From Listeria monocytogenes ATCC 19117 (GTDB lineage: Bacteria > Bacillota > Bacilli > Lactobacillales > Listeriaceae), in the NCBI RefSeq assembly GCF_000307025.1, contig NC_018584.1, forward strand, positions 1,178,001 through 1,242,000: 64,000 nt of DNA, given 5' to 3'. The translations under genes were made by a program, and so were the position numbers. Numbering within the stretch: position 1 is the stretch's first letter; every line of letters starts with the position of its first letter. A model generated the notes under the pieces. The model did not search any database. It saw nothing but the letters and a program-made list of their open reading frames with translations, and had not been told where the DNA came from. Shown here in pieces: positions 9,404 through 15,855 of this stretch.

Positions 9404-10268
9404 AGCGAGGTGTCCGGCATCTTGTGGCGAACTTTTGCAAGGCTGGATTTTAGGCGGAGAGAAGCTAATTTCATACCCAATCAACTGGTATTCCGAAGTC
9501 ACTTTATCTGATAAAGTAGGACTAAATAACTCCGGGCATACAAAAGCATGGCTCGCATTCCAAACCACTTGCGAGTATTTTGGTGTGGCTAAAAGAGACC
9601 TCCCGCAAGTATCTTTACAAGTGAAGTCAACTATTCCGGTCGCGAAAGGCATGGCAAGTTCCACCGCTGATATTGCCGCAACAATTGGCGCTACAGCAAA
9701 ATGGCTGAATAAATCTATCTCAGAAGCTGAAATTGCCAAGCTATGTTTACAACTAGAACCAACGGATAGCACTATTTTTGAATCACTAACTTTGTTCGAT
9801 CACTTAAGAGGGGACATCATTCAAAGCTCCAATTGGATGCCAAAGCTTGGCGTCGTTGTGTTAGAACCGCTTACCATTTTAGAAACAGCTACATATCGGC
9901 AAGAAAATCACCAAGCGCAATTACTGAAAAACGAAGGACAACTAGCAAAAGGAATGGACTATTTTCAACAAGCCGTCACGCAAAAATCCATTCACTTACT
10001 TGGTAAAGCCGCATCAGTTAGTGCAGCCTGCAACCAAACTATTTTGCCAAAACCATTTTGGCGAGAGATTGTGGAAGTGACGGAAAACTTGGATTTAGTG
10101 GGGTTAAATGTTTCGCATAGTGGTACCGTTGTCGGTATACTTTATGAACTCGAAAAAACGGATCCACTCGAAATTTTATTTGAGCTAGAACGGCGCTATG
10201 TCACGACTTTTTACAGTCGATATTATTTCCGTGAGTTTGTCAGTGGTGGGGTTCAAATTATCTCGTAA
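9393..10268 (+). CDS. pduX: PduX, L-threonine kinase (GHMP family)
   Basis: This 291-residue protein has N-terminal CPASCGELLQGWILGGEKLI and the GHMP ATP loop PVAKGMASSTADIAATIGA near residue 85. PduX phosphorylates L-threonine, giving the substrate of CobD in B12 synthesis. It starts at GTG 9393 inside the last codons of cobD, consistent with coupled expression. It is the last gene before the non-coding Rli55 region. Confidence 0.9.
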   Translation: MVIKARCPASCGELLQGWILGGEKLISYPINWYSEVTLSDKVGLNNSGHTKAWLAFQTTCEYFGVAKRDLPQVSLQVKSTIPVAKGMASSTADIAATIGATAKWLNKSISEAEIAKLCLQLEPTDSTIFESLTLFDHLRGDIIQSSNWMPKLGVVVLEPLTILETATYRQENHQAQLLKNEGQLAKGMDYFQQAVTQKSIHLLGKAASVSAACNQTILPKPFWREIVEVTENLDLVGLNVSHSGTVVGILYELEKTDPLEILFELERRYVTTFYSRYYFREFVSGGVQIIS

Positions 10269-10280
10269 AGCAAATTCTTC

Positions 10281-10308
10281 TTGCAAGCGGTCTATTTTAT
10301 GCTATAAT
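10281..10308 (+). promoter_or_regulatory. Sigma-A promoter of the Rli55 transcript
   Basis: The -35 box is TTGCAA at 10281-10286 and the -10 box is TATAAT at 10303-10308, separated by 16 bases. Transcription should start near 10315, just upstream of the riboswitch. The -35 lies 13 bases past the pduX stop. Confidence 0.8.
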
Positions 10309-10328
10309 AACTTTGATAAACGAATTCG

Positions 10329-10425
10329 TTCATACAAACAGTTAGATACTGGAAGTCTGGTGAAAGTCCAGCACGGTCCCGCCACTGTAAGGAGTTAGAC
10401 ACTCTAAGTCAGGTCTTTTATCTAA
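10329..10425 (+). promoter_or_regulatory. Adenosylcobalamin riboswitch, compact architecture
   Basis: The conserved core is visible: TCTGGTGAAAGTCCAG from 10346, CACGGTCCCGCCACTGTAA with the B12 box GCCACTG at 10381-10387, and AAGTCAGG at 10406-10413. Only about 20 bases separate the B12 box from the AAGTCAGG motif, so the peripheral helices of the large class are absent, unlike the second riboswitch at 27056-27205. It controls formation of the terminator at 10474-10509. Confidence 0.88.
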
Positions 10426-10473
10426 TTGTTTTAACTGGTTATACTGCTTCGAGGCAAAGCATGTATAATTCTT

Positions 10474-10509
10474 GGTTCCAGTGTAGTTGTCTCACTGGGG
10501 CTTTTTTAT
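10474..10509 (+). terminator. Riboswitch-controlled terminator in Rli55
   Basis: The stem GGTTCCAGTG (10474-10483) pairs with CACTGGGGCT (10493-10502), with a few G-U pairs, and is followed by TTTTTTATTTG. It lies about 50 bases past the riboswitch core and would give the short, ANTAR-less RNA when AdoCbl is bound. Confidence 0.75.
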
Positions 10510-10545
10510 TTGTTTTTAAAACAAATAAGCCCACTGTAAATGGTT

Positions 10546-10679
10546 TGGTGCCGAGAAGCTGAACGAGCTACGTTTTATCAAGCACCATACGCACAAAGAT
10601 GTGCACCGCTTCGTTTTATGGTGGGCAATGATCTTTTCAACGACGAAAAGAGTGATACAAGGAATGTATCTTCATTGCC
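10546..10679 (+). promoter_or_regulatory. Hairpin cluster with ANTAR-like hexaloops (candidate)
   Basis: TGGTGC/GCACCA (10546-10551 with 10582-10587) encloses a small hairpin. It is followed by GCAC-AAAGAT-GTGC (10591-10604). Then an 8-bp stem GGCAATGA/TCATTGCC (10624-10631 with 10672-10679) encloses two hairpins: CTTTTC-AACGAC-GAAAAG (10633-10650) and GATAC-AAGGAAT-GTATC (10654-10670). Three loops have A at position 1 and G at position 4, the pattern recognised by ANTAR proteins. No terminator overlaps them, so they could be decoy sites or just structure. Confidence 0.45.
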
Positions 10680-10748
10680 TATTTACAAAAAAAGATTTGA
10701 CATTTCCACGGGTTTGGTTTTTAATAAAGTGGACAAATAAAATATTTT

Positions 10749-10787
10749 ACGGTACAAAGGCGTACTGTTTACTTAGCAAAGAAGCTT
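10749..10787 (+). promoter_or_regulatory. EutV (ANTAR) two-hairpin antiterminator upstream of the alcohol dehydrogenase
   Basis: Hairpin 1 is ACGGTAC-AAAGGC-GTACTGT (10749-10768, 7 bp). After a 6-base linker, hairpin 2 is AGC-AAAGAA-GCT, and the segment AGCAAAGAAGCTT at 10775-10787 fits the AGCAANGRRGCUY consensus known from eut leaders at every position. Both loops are hexamers with A1 and G4. Hairpin 2 overlaps the 5' arm of the terminator at 10781-10823, so EutV binding would prevent termination. Confidence 0.82.
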
Positions 10788-10835
10788 TGAGTTGGAAGAG
10801 GAAATTTCTCTACTCAAAGCTTCTTTTTTTATTTT
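10781..10835 (+). terminator. Strong terminator before the alcohol dehydrogenase
   Basis: A perfect 12-bp stem GAAGCTTTGAGT (10781-10792) / ACTCAAAGCTTC (10812-10823) is followed by a run of seven T and TATTTT. Its 5' arm is shared with ANTAR hairpin 2, making it the EutV-controlled attenuator and the likely 3' end of long Rli55. Confidence 0.88.
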
Positions 10836-10857
10836 AAAAAAACTAGGAGGTAATCTC

Positions 10858-11997
10858 ATGCAAAAAGTTAGTTTTAAAACAGATCTTTATATTGGCCAAG
10901 GAGCAACAGATCGTTTACTCGATTTTAAAGACAAACAAATCTTTATCGTAACAGATCCATTTATGGTTAGTTCCGGAATGATTAATGCGATTACAGAAAA
11001 AATTGATCCATCGAATACATATACGATTTTTAGCGAAATCATTCCAGACCCACCGATTGAAAACGTGGTAGCAGGAATTGAAGTTTTGAATGAATGTGAT
11101 GCTAACTTGATGATTGCAATTGGTGGCGGATCAGCGATTGATGCGGCGAAAGCGATGAAATTCTTCGGCCAAAAACTTGGTACGGTGCGCGCAATGCCTT
11201 TCATTGTCATTCCAACAACTAGTGGAACTGGCTCCGAAGTAACTAGTTTCTCTGTTATTACTAACAAAGAAAAAGCCATTAAATACCCACTAATTACAGA
11301 TGCTATTTTGCCAGATGAAGCAATTTTAGATGCAGACTTAGTAAAATCTGTTCCACCAGCAATTACAGCAGATACTGGTATGGATGTGTTAACGCATGCG
11401 CTTGAAGCCTATGTATCTACAAAAGCGAATGATTACTCGGATGCAATGGCGGAAAAAGTTATCCAATTAGTATTCACATACTTAGAGCGTGCTTATAAAG
11501 ACGGAAATGATTTAGAAGCTCGCGAAAAAATGCATAATGCGTCTTGTCTTGCAGGAATGGCATTTAACATTACTTCTCTTGGCTTAAATCACGGTATTGC
11601 GCATACAGCCGGTGCGAAATTTAAAATTCCACATGGTCGTATGAATACATTACTTTTACCGCACGTAATTAGTTATAATGCTGGAATTACAAGTGATTTT
11701 GGTAACAATCCGGATAACCGAGCAGCAGAACGTTATACAGCGATTGCCAAATTACTAAAAATGCCAGCATCGAATACACGTCTTGGTGTTCGTAGCTTAA
11801 TTAATGCAATTAAACAACTTCAAAAGAAACTCAATATGCCAACTACCTTATCCGAATGTGGTGTTAGCCGCACTGATTTAAATGAAAATATCGCTCAAAT
11901 CGCGGAAGGCGCACTAAATGATGGATGTACTGCAACCAATCCTAGAATACCGACAGAAACAGATGTTAGTGCGATTCTCGAAAAAATGTTGGCATAA
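10858..11997 (+). CDS. Iron-type alcohol dehydrogenase of the eut locus (EutG/PduQ-like)
   Basis: I place the start at ATG 10858, seven bases after AGGAGG; a longer in-frame reading from 10792 would run through the terminator. This gives 379 residues. Motifs are GGGSAIDAAKAMKFFGQKLG, PTTSGTGSEVTSFSVIT and LGLNHGIAHTAGAKFKIPHG (metal site). It probably reduces acetaldehyde to ethanol and regenerates NAD+ for EutE. It is close in sequence to PduQ at 5195, so substrate preference is inferred from the EutV-type attenuator in front of it. Confidence 0.88.
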   Translation: MQKVSFKTDLYIGQGATDRLLDFKDKQIFIVTDPFMVSSGMINAITEKIDPSNTYTIFSEIIPDPPIENVVAGIEVLNECDANLMIAIGGGSAIDAAKAMKFFGQKLGTVRAMPFIVIPTTSGTGSEVTSFSVITNKEKAIKYPLITDAILPDEAILDADLVKSVPPAITADTGMDVLTHALEAYVSTKANDYSDAMAEKVIQLVFTYLERAYKDGNDLEAREKMHNASCLAGMAFNITSLGLNHGIAHTAGAKFKIPHGRMNTLLLPHVISYNAGITSDFGNNPDNRAAERYTAIAKLLKMPASNTRLGVRSLINAIKQLQKKLNMPTTLSECGVSRTDLNENIAQIAEGALNDGCTATNPRIPTETDVSAILEKMLA

Positions 11998-12033
11998 AAG
12001 TTATTTATTTCACAACTGGAATCAAATAACCTA

Positions 12034-12062
12034 TTGACATCGTTTTCATGCTACTTTATAAT
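12034..12062 (+). promoter_or_regulatory. eutVW promoter overlapped by a CcpA (cre) site
   Basis: A near-consensus sigma-A promoter is present: TTGACA at 12034-12039, 17 bases, TATAAT at 12057-12062. On the reverse strand, 12049-12035 reads ATGAAAACGATGTCA, which fits the cre consensus WTGNAANCGNWNNCW at every fixed position and overlaps the -35 box and spacer. This suggests direct catabolite repression of eutVW by CcpA. Confidence 0.75.
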
Positions 12063-12070
12063 AGAACCGA

Positions 12071-12116
12071 GCACAAAGACGTGTGGAATTATAAATATAG
12101 CAGAGCAACGGGGCTC
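12071..12116 (+). promoter_or_regulatory. EutV (ANTAR) two-hairpin antiterminator in the eutV leader
   Basis: Hairpin 1 is GCAC-AAAGAC-GTGT (12071-12084). Hairpin 2 is GAGC-AACGGG-GCTC (12103-12116) and contains AGCAACGGGGCTC at 12104-12116, a full match to AGCAANGRRGCUY. Both loops have A1 and G4. The 3' end of hairpin 2 overlaps the 5' arm of the following terminator, so EutV should activate its own synthesis. Confidence 0.83.
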
Positions 12117-12160
12117 CCTCAAAAATATTGCACAATATTTTTAAGGGGCTCTTTCTATTT
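12115..12160 (+). terminator. Attenuator terminator in the eutV leader
   Basis: The stem TCCCTCAAAAATATTG (12115-12130) pairs with CAATATTTTTAAGGGG (12133-12148), with one C/A mismatch, and is followed by CTCTTTCTATTTTCTT. It shares two bases with ANTAR hairpin 2. Confidence 0.75.
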
Positions 12161-12280
12161 TCTTGGAGAATTTTTTCTCTAGCTCTTTTACTCTTTCGCT
12201 CAAGTAAATGCTTCTATAGAATGATTTTGTCCTTTATTGTGACGAATCAATCAATAGCAGAAGAAGAGGACGTGACAGGA

Positions 12281-12853
12281 ATGAATGGAAGAATTGTAAT
12301 AGCCGATGATGAACCTATTACAAGAATGGACATCCGAGACATCTTAGAAGAAGCGAACTACAATGTTGTAGGGGAAGCGACAGATGGTTTTGAAGCAATC
12401 GAACTTTGCAAAAGCCATCAGCCAGATCTTGTTATCATGGACATTCAAATGCCACTCTTAGACGGCTTAAAAGCAGGGAAACGAATTATTTCAGAAGGCC
12501 TTGCTGGCGGAATTATCTTACTTACCGCTTTTAGTGATCCGAAAAACACCGAGAAAGCTAAAGGGTTTGGAGCATTAGGTTATTTAGTAAAGCCACTTGA
12601 TGAAAAAAGTTTGATTCCGACTGTTGAAATGAGTATTGCCAAAGGGCGAGAAACAAGAAAATTAGAGCAGCAATTAGAAAAGCTCACCAAAAAATTAGAA
12701 GAACGAAAAGTGATTGAAAAAGCTAAAGGTGTGCTTATGATTGAGAACAACATCACAGAGGAAGAAGCCTACAACATGATTCGTAATCTGAGCATGGACA
12801 AACGCTGTCCGATGATGGAAATCGCAGAAACGATTGTGATGAGCGATGACTAA
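12281..12853 (+). CDS. eutV: EutV, ANTAR-domain response regulator
   Basis: The start is ATG 12281, after GAAGAGGA at 12263-12270; a longer reading from 12128 would begin inside the leader terminator. This gives 190 residues. Residues 3-125 are a receiver domain with IADDEPITRMD (acidic pocket), phospho-acceptor Asp54 in VIMDIQMPLLDG, and LVKPLDEKS. Residues ~130-190 are a coiled coil and ANTAR domain (KAKGVLMIENNITEEEAYNM). When phosphorylated by EutW, EutV binds dual-hairpin RNA and blocks terminators. It overlaps eutW by eight bases. Confidence 0.95.
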   Translation: MNGRIVIADDEPITRMDIRDILEEANYNVVGEATDGFEAIELCKSHQPDLVIMDIQMPLLDGLKAGKRIISEGLAGGIILLTAFSDPKNTEKAKGFGALGYLVKPLDEKSLIPTVEMSIAKGRETRKLEQQLEKLTKKLEERKVIEKAKGVLMIENNITEEEAYNMIRNLSMDKRCPMMEIAETIVMSDD

Positions 12854-14303
12854 AACGATTCGAGAAATGTGCTTACGCTACACAGATTTATCGGAGCACG
12901 ATATTGAAGAATTAATTCACACAGCCAAGTCGTTAAGTGTTTCAGCCATGTATCAAGATGTAGATGTATTTATTGATGTATACAATAAGCTAACTAGTGA
13001 AGCACTTGTTATTCATCATACACCACCAAAAACAACCAAATCACTTTACAAAAACAAAGTAGTCGGAGAAACAGCCCTAAGGTCTAATGAGCCAGGTGTA
13101 CTTAGAACATTGGAAACAGGTATGAACTCTAACGATCTACTTGCAAAAACACAAGAAAACGTATTAATTCGCCAAAAAGTTTATCCGATTCGTAATAAAC
13201 AGCGAGTTATTGCCGTGCTAATTCTAGAAAATGATATTAGCGCCGAAATTAAAGCTCATTTTGAAATTGACAATGAAGAAACGGCTTATCGAGATGTTTC
13301 TACCACGCTGTCTGCCATGAGTAAACTAACGGATTCAATTACTGATCAACTAGATGATGCCATTTTGATTTTTGACCGAAACGGGATTTTGCAGCAAAAG
13401 AATTGCGCTGCGGATCAGTATTACGAAAGACTTGGTTATATGGAAGACATCCAAGGCATGCATTATGATAATTTATCCCTCGACCAGATGATGTTTGACG
13501 CAATCATGTATCAAATTGAAACTGGAAAACAACCGATTCAGTTAAAAAAAGAAGTGGTTATCGCCGGGAATTACTTTATTATGAAGCAGATTTTTGTAAA
13601 AGAAGAAGACGAGCAGGAATGCCGCTTTATTCTCATCTTGCATGACATCACGGATATTAAAGTGAAAGAAGCAGAAATTGTTTCTAAATCCGTTGCTATT
13701 CGTGAAATTCATCACCGTGTCAAAAACAATTTGCAATCTGTTGTTTCCTTATTGCGAATTCAAGGCAGACGTTCTACAAGTGTGGAGGCACAGAAGATTC
13801 TAAATGAAAGTGTCAGCCGAATCCTTGCCATTGCAGCGACACACGAGCTTTTATCGAAGCAAATGGAAGACGGCATTAACCTTTATATGGTCATCGAAAC
13901 AGTCGCCTACAATATTGAAAGATGTTGTACAGATTGTCCAAAAGTAGCTGTAAGAATGGATATTGATAAACGCATTTATTTGGACAGTGACCGAACCGTG
14001 GCACTGGCGCTTGTCATGAACGAACTCTTACAAAACTCCTATGATCACGCATTTCATCCAAATGAATCAGGCGAAATTTTACTACAAATAAAAGAAGAGA
14101 AAAATATTATTCACGCAGAAGTAACGGACAACGGTCATGGGTTCAACGTTCGTAAAGTGTCCGAAAAAAGCCTAGGACTTTCCATTGTCAAAAGTTACAT
14201 TAAAGATAAACTTCGAGGCAAAGTAACCATTGAATCGAATGAACACGGAACGAAAACAATGTTTGATTTTAAATACAATTCTATCCATGCTACAAAGAAG
14301 TAG
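12846..14303 (+). CDS. eutW: EutW, ethanolamine sensor histidine kinase
   Basis: This 485-residue kinase has no membrane segment that I can see, so it is probably cytosolic. The N-terminal ~150 residues form the presumed ethanolamine-sensing domain. Residues ~165-275 look like a PAS domain (DDAILIFDRNGILQQKNCAA). A HisKA_2-type dimerisation helix has EIHHRVKNNLQSVVSLLRIQ (His289/His290), followed by an ATPase domain with NELLQNSYDHAF and VTDNGHGFNV. The last codons and stop (GCTACAAAGAAGTAGC) double as the first ANTAR hairpin of the eutA leader. Confidence 0.94.
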   Translation: MTKTIREMCLRYTDLSEHDIEELIHTAKSLSVSAMYQDVDVFIDVYNKLTSEALVIHHTPPKTTKSLYKNKVVGETALRSNEPGVLRTLETGMNSNDLLAKTQENVLIRQKVYPIRNKQRVIAVLILENDISAEIKAHFEIDNEETAYRDVSTTLSAMSKLTDSITDQLDDAILIFDRNGILQQKNCAADQYYERLGYMEDIQGMHYDNLSLDQMMFDAIMYQIETGKQPIQLKKEVVIAGNYFIMKQIFVKEEDEQECRFILILHDITDIKVKEAEIVSKSVAIREIHHRVKNNLQSVVSLLRIQGRRSTSVEAQKILNESVSRILAIAATHELLSKQMEDGINLYMVIETVAYNIERCCTDCPKVAVRMDIDKRIYLDSDRTVALALVMNELLQNSYDHAFHPNESGEILLQIKEEKNIIHAEVTDNGHGFNVRKVSEKSLGLSIVKSYIKDKLRGKVTIESNEHGTKTMFDFKYNSIHATKK

Positions 14304-14325
14304 CTATGAAAAAGCGATGAAGCTT
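14289..14325 (+). promoter_or_regulatory. EutV-type two-hairpin antiterminator for eutA, beginning inside eutW
   Basis: Hairpin 1 is GCTAC-AAAGAA-GTAGC (14289-14304), an A1/G4 hexaloop spanning the eutW stop codon. Hairpin 2 is AAGC-GATGAA-GCTT (14312-14325); AGCGATGAAGCTT at 14313-14325 matches AGCAANGRRGCUY at 12 of 13 positions, with G instead of A as the first loop base. It overlaps the 5' arm of the next terminator just as at the other two sites. Confidence 0.68.
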
Positions 14326-14374
14326 AAAGCCAAGTAACGATACTGTTATTTGTCTTTAAGCTTTTTCTTTTTGC
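14320..14374 (+). terminator. Attenuator terminator before eutA
   Basis: AAGCTTAAAG (14320-14329) pairs with CTTTAAGCTT (14354-14363), followed by TTTCTTTTTG. Inside it, CAAGTAAC and GTTATTTG can extend the stem by 8 bp. The arm shared with the ANTAR-like hairpin suggests EutV control of eutABC and the downstream genes. Confidence 0.75.
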
Positions 14375-14392
14375 TAGAAAGGAGTGAGGGTT

Positions 14393-15814
14393 TTGACGGA
14401 AACAATTTTAAGTGTAGGGATTGACCTTGGTACGTCGACAACACAACTCATTTTATCCGAGTTAGAAATTCAAAATATGGCATCAAGTTTCACCGTGCCG
14501 CGTATTGTCATTTCAGATAAGCGGATTATTTTTAGAAGTGAGATTCTGTTCACACCGATTCTTGCTGATAATTTGATTGATGTGGAGGCGATTCGTGATT
14601 TTGTAACGAAAGAATATGCCAATGCAGGAATTAAAAAAGAAGAAATTGGCATGGGAGCAGTTATTATCACGGGTGAAACAGCTCGTAAAGATAACGCCAG
14701 CAATGTATTAGATGCAATGAGTGGTTTTGCTGGGGATTTTGTTGTAGCAACAGCAGGACCTGACTTAGAAAGCATCATTGCTGGAAAAGGAGCAGGTGCT
14801 CATACCTATGCCAAAGAGAATAATACCTCTGTTGTGAATTTGGATATTGGCGGCGGAACCACGAACTTATCGCTGTTTGATCGCGGAGAACTCATTGATA
14901 CTGCTTGCTTAGATATTGGTGGTCGGTTAATTAAAGTAGACCGTGAAACAAGAAAAATCACCTATATTGCTCCAAAAATTCAAGCTTTAATAGAAAAACG
15001 AGGTTATCCGGTTAAACTTGGTGAAACAACTTCACCAGAAAACTTGCAACCCGTTTTAGGTGAAATGGTTGAGCTGCTTAAGAATAGTGTTGGCCTCGGG
15101 GCGCCAAATGATTTTTATGAAACAATCATTACGAATAAAGGATTGAAATTCTTAACGGAGATTGAATGTATCTCTTTTTCCGGAGGCGTTGCAGACTGCA
15201 TCTCAACGGGTGCGCTAAGTGATCCTTTTAGATATGGGGATATTGGGTTATTGCTAGGAAAAGCGATTGCAGAATCTAGTTTAATGACTGAAAAAAAGTA
15301 TATCGAATCTGTCGAAACCATACGGGCAACAGTGGTCGGAGCCGGTTCACACACAGCTGAAATTAGCGGTAGTACGATTACTTACACCGAGAAAATTTTC
15401 CCAGTAAAAAACATTCCAATTTTGAAACTTGCCAAACAAGAAGAAGATGAAAATATGGCAGAAGTCATCAAGGAAAAACTTAGCTGGTTCAAAATAGAGA
15501 ATGAAATGGAACATATTGCACTTGCAATTGAAGGCGAAAATAGCCCAAGTTTCCAGCAAGTAACAGAATATGCGAAAGCCATTTGCGAAGGAATGAAAGA
15601 ACCAATCGCACTTGGTCATCCCTTAATTATCATTACATGGCACGACATGGCAAAAGCCCTCGGACAAAGCATCTTCGGGCATTTACCAGCCGGGCATCCA
15701 CTAATTTGCTTGGATAGTGTCAAAGTCGATAATGGTGATTATATTGATATAGGAAAACCAGTTGCTGACGGGAAAGTGCTACCAGTAGTAGTTAAAACCT
15801 TAGTCTTTAACTGA
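14393..15814 (+). CDS. eutA: EutA, ethanolamine ammonia-lyase reactivase
   Basis: I prefer TTG 14393 (MTETILSVGIDLGTS) because AGAAAGGAG at 14376-14384 then has 8-base spacing; GTG 14384 would overlap the ribosome site. The 473-residue protein has ASKHA ATPase motifs SVGIDLGTSTTQLILSE at the N-terminus and VVNLDIGGGTTNLSLFDRGE near residue 145. EutA removes damaged cobalamin from EutBC using ATP. It is the first gene of the structural run eutA-B-C-L-K-E-M. Confidence 0.94.
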   Translation: MTETILSVGIDLGTSTTQLILSELEIQNMASSFTVPRIVISDKRIIFRSEILFTPILADNLIDVEAIRDFVTKEYANAGIKKEEIGMGAVIITGETARKDNASNVLDAMSGFAGDFVVATAGPDLESIIAGKGAGAHTYAKENNTSVVNLDIGGGTTNLSLFDRGELIDTACLDIGGRLIKVDRETRKITYIAPKIQALIEKRGYPVKLGETTSPENLQPVLGEMVELLKNSVGLGAPNDFYETIITNKGLKFLTEIECISFSGGVADCISTGALSDPFRYGDIGLLLGKAIAESSLMTEKKYIESVETIRATVVGAGSHTAEISGSTITYTEKIFPVKNIPILKLAKQEEDENMAEVIKEKLSWFKIENEMEHIALAIEGENSPSFQQVTEYAKAICEGMKEPIALGHPLIIITWHDMAKALGQSIFGHLPAGHPLICLDSVKVDNGDYIDIGKPVADGKVLPVVVKTLVFN

Positions 15815-15855
15815 TCCACATAAATAGCTTTAATTTTGAGAGGAGGATTTATCGA

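Larger units (their letters stand above)
10315..10835 (+). ncRNA. rli55: Rli55-type riboswitch-controlled regulatory RNA
   Basis: Between pduX and the alcohol dehydrogenase lie about 590 non-coding bases. In order they hold a promoter, a compact AdoCbl riboswitch, a terminator, several hairpins, a two-hairpin ANTAR site and a second strong terminator. This matches the Listeria RNA Rli55. In the published model, AdoCbl terminates the RNA early, and in its absence a longer RNA carrying the ANTAR site sequesters EutV so that eut stays off. The identity is from memory and element order; the boundaries are estimated from the promoter and terminator. Confidence 0.85.

Noticed and set aside
10198-10837. 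Short open frames of 66-78 codons in the Rli55 region
   Set aside because: They run through riboswitch, terminator and ANTAR elements, lack ribosome sites and show no recognisable protein.
10792-10857. N-terminal extension of the eut alcohol dehydrogenase
   Set aside because: It would start within the terminator hairpin and T-run; AGGAGG immediately before ATG 10858 fixes the start.
12128-12280. Upstream extension of EutV from the ATG at 12128
   Set aside because: That start lies inside the leader terminator, and the extra ~51 residues are hydrophobic/Phe-rich, unlike any receiver domain; ATG 12281 has a proper ribosome site.
14304-14392. A separate promoter for eutA
   Set aside because: No -35/-10 pair with acceptable spacing is visible in this gap; read-through from eutVW under antitermination explains expression.
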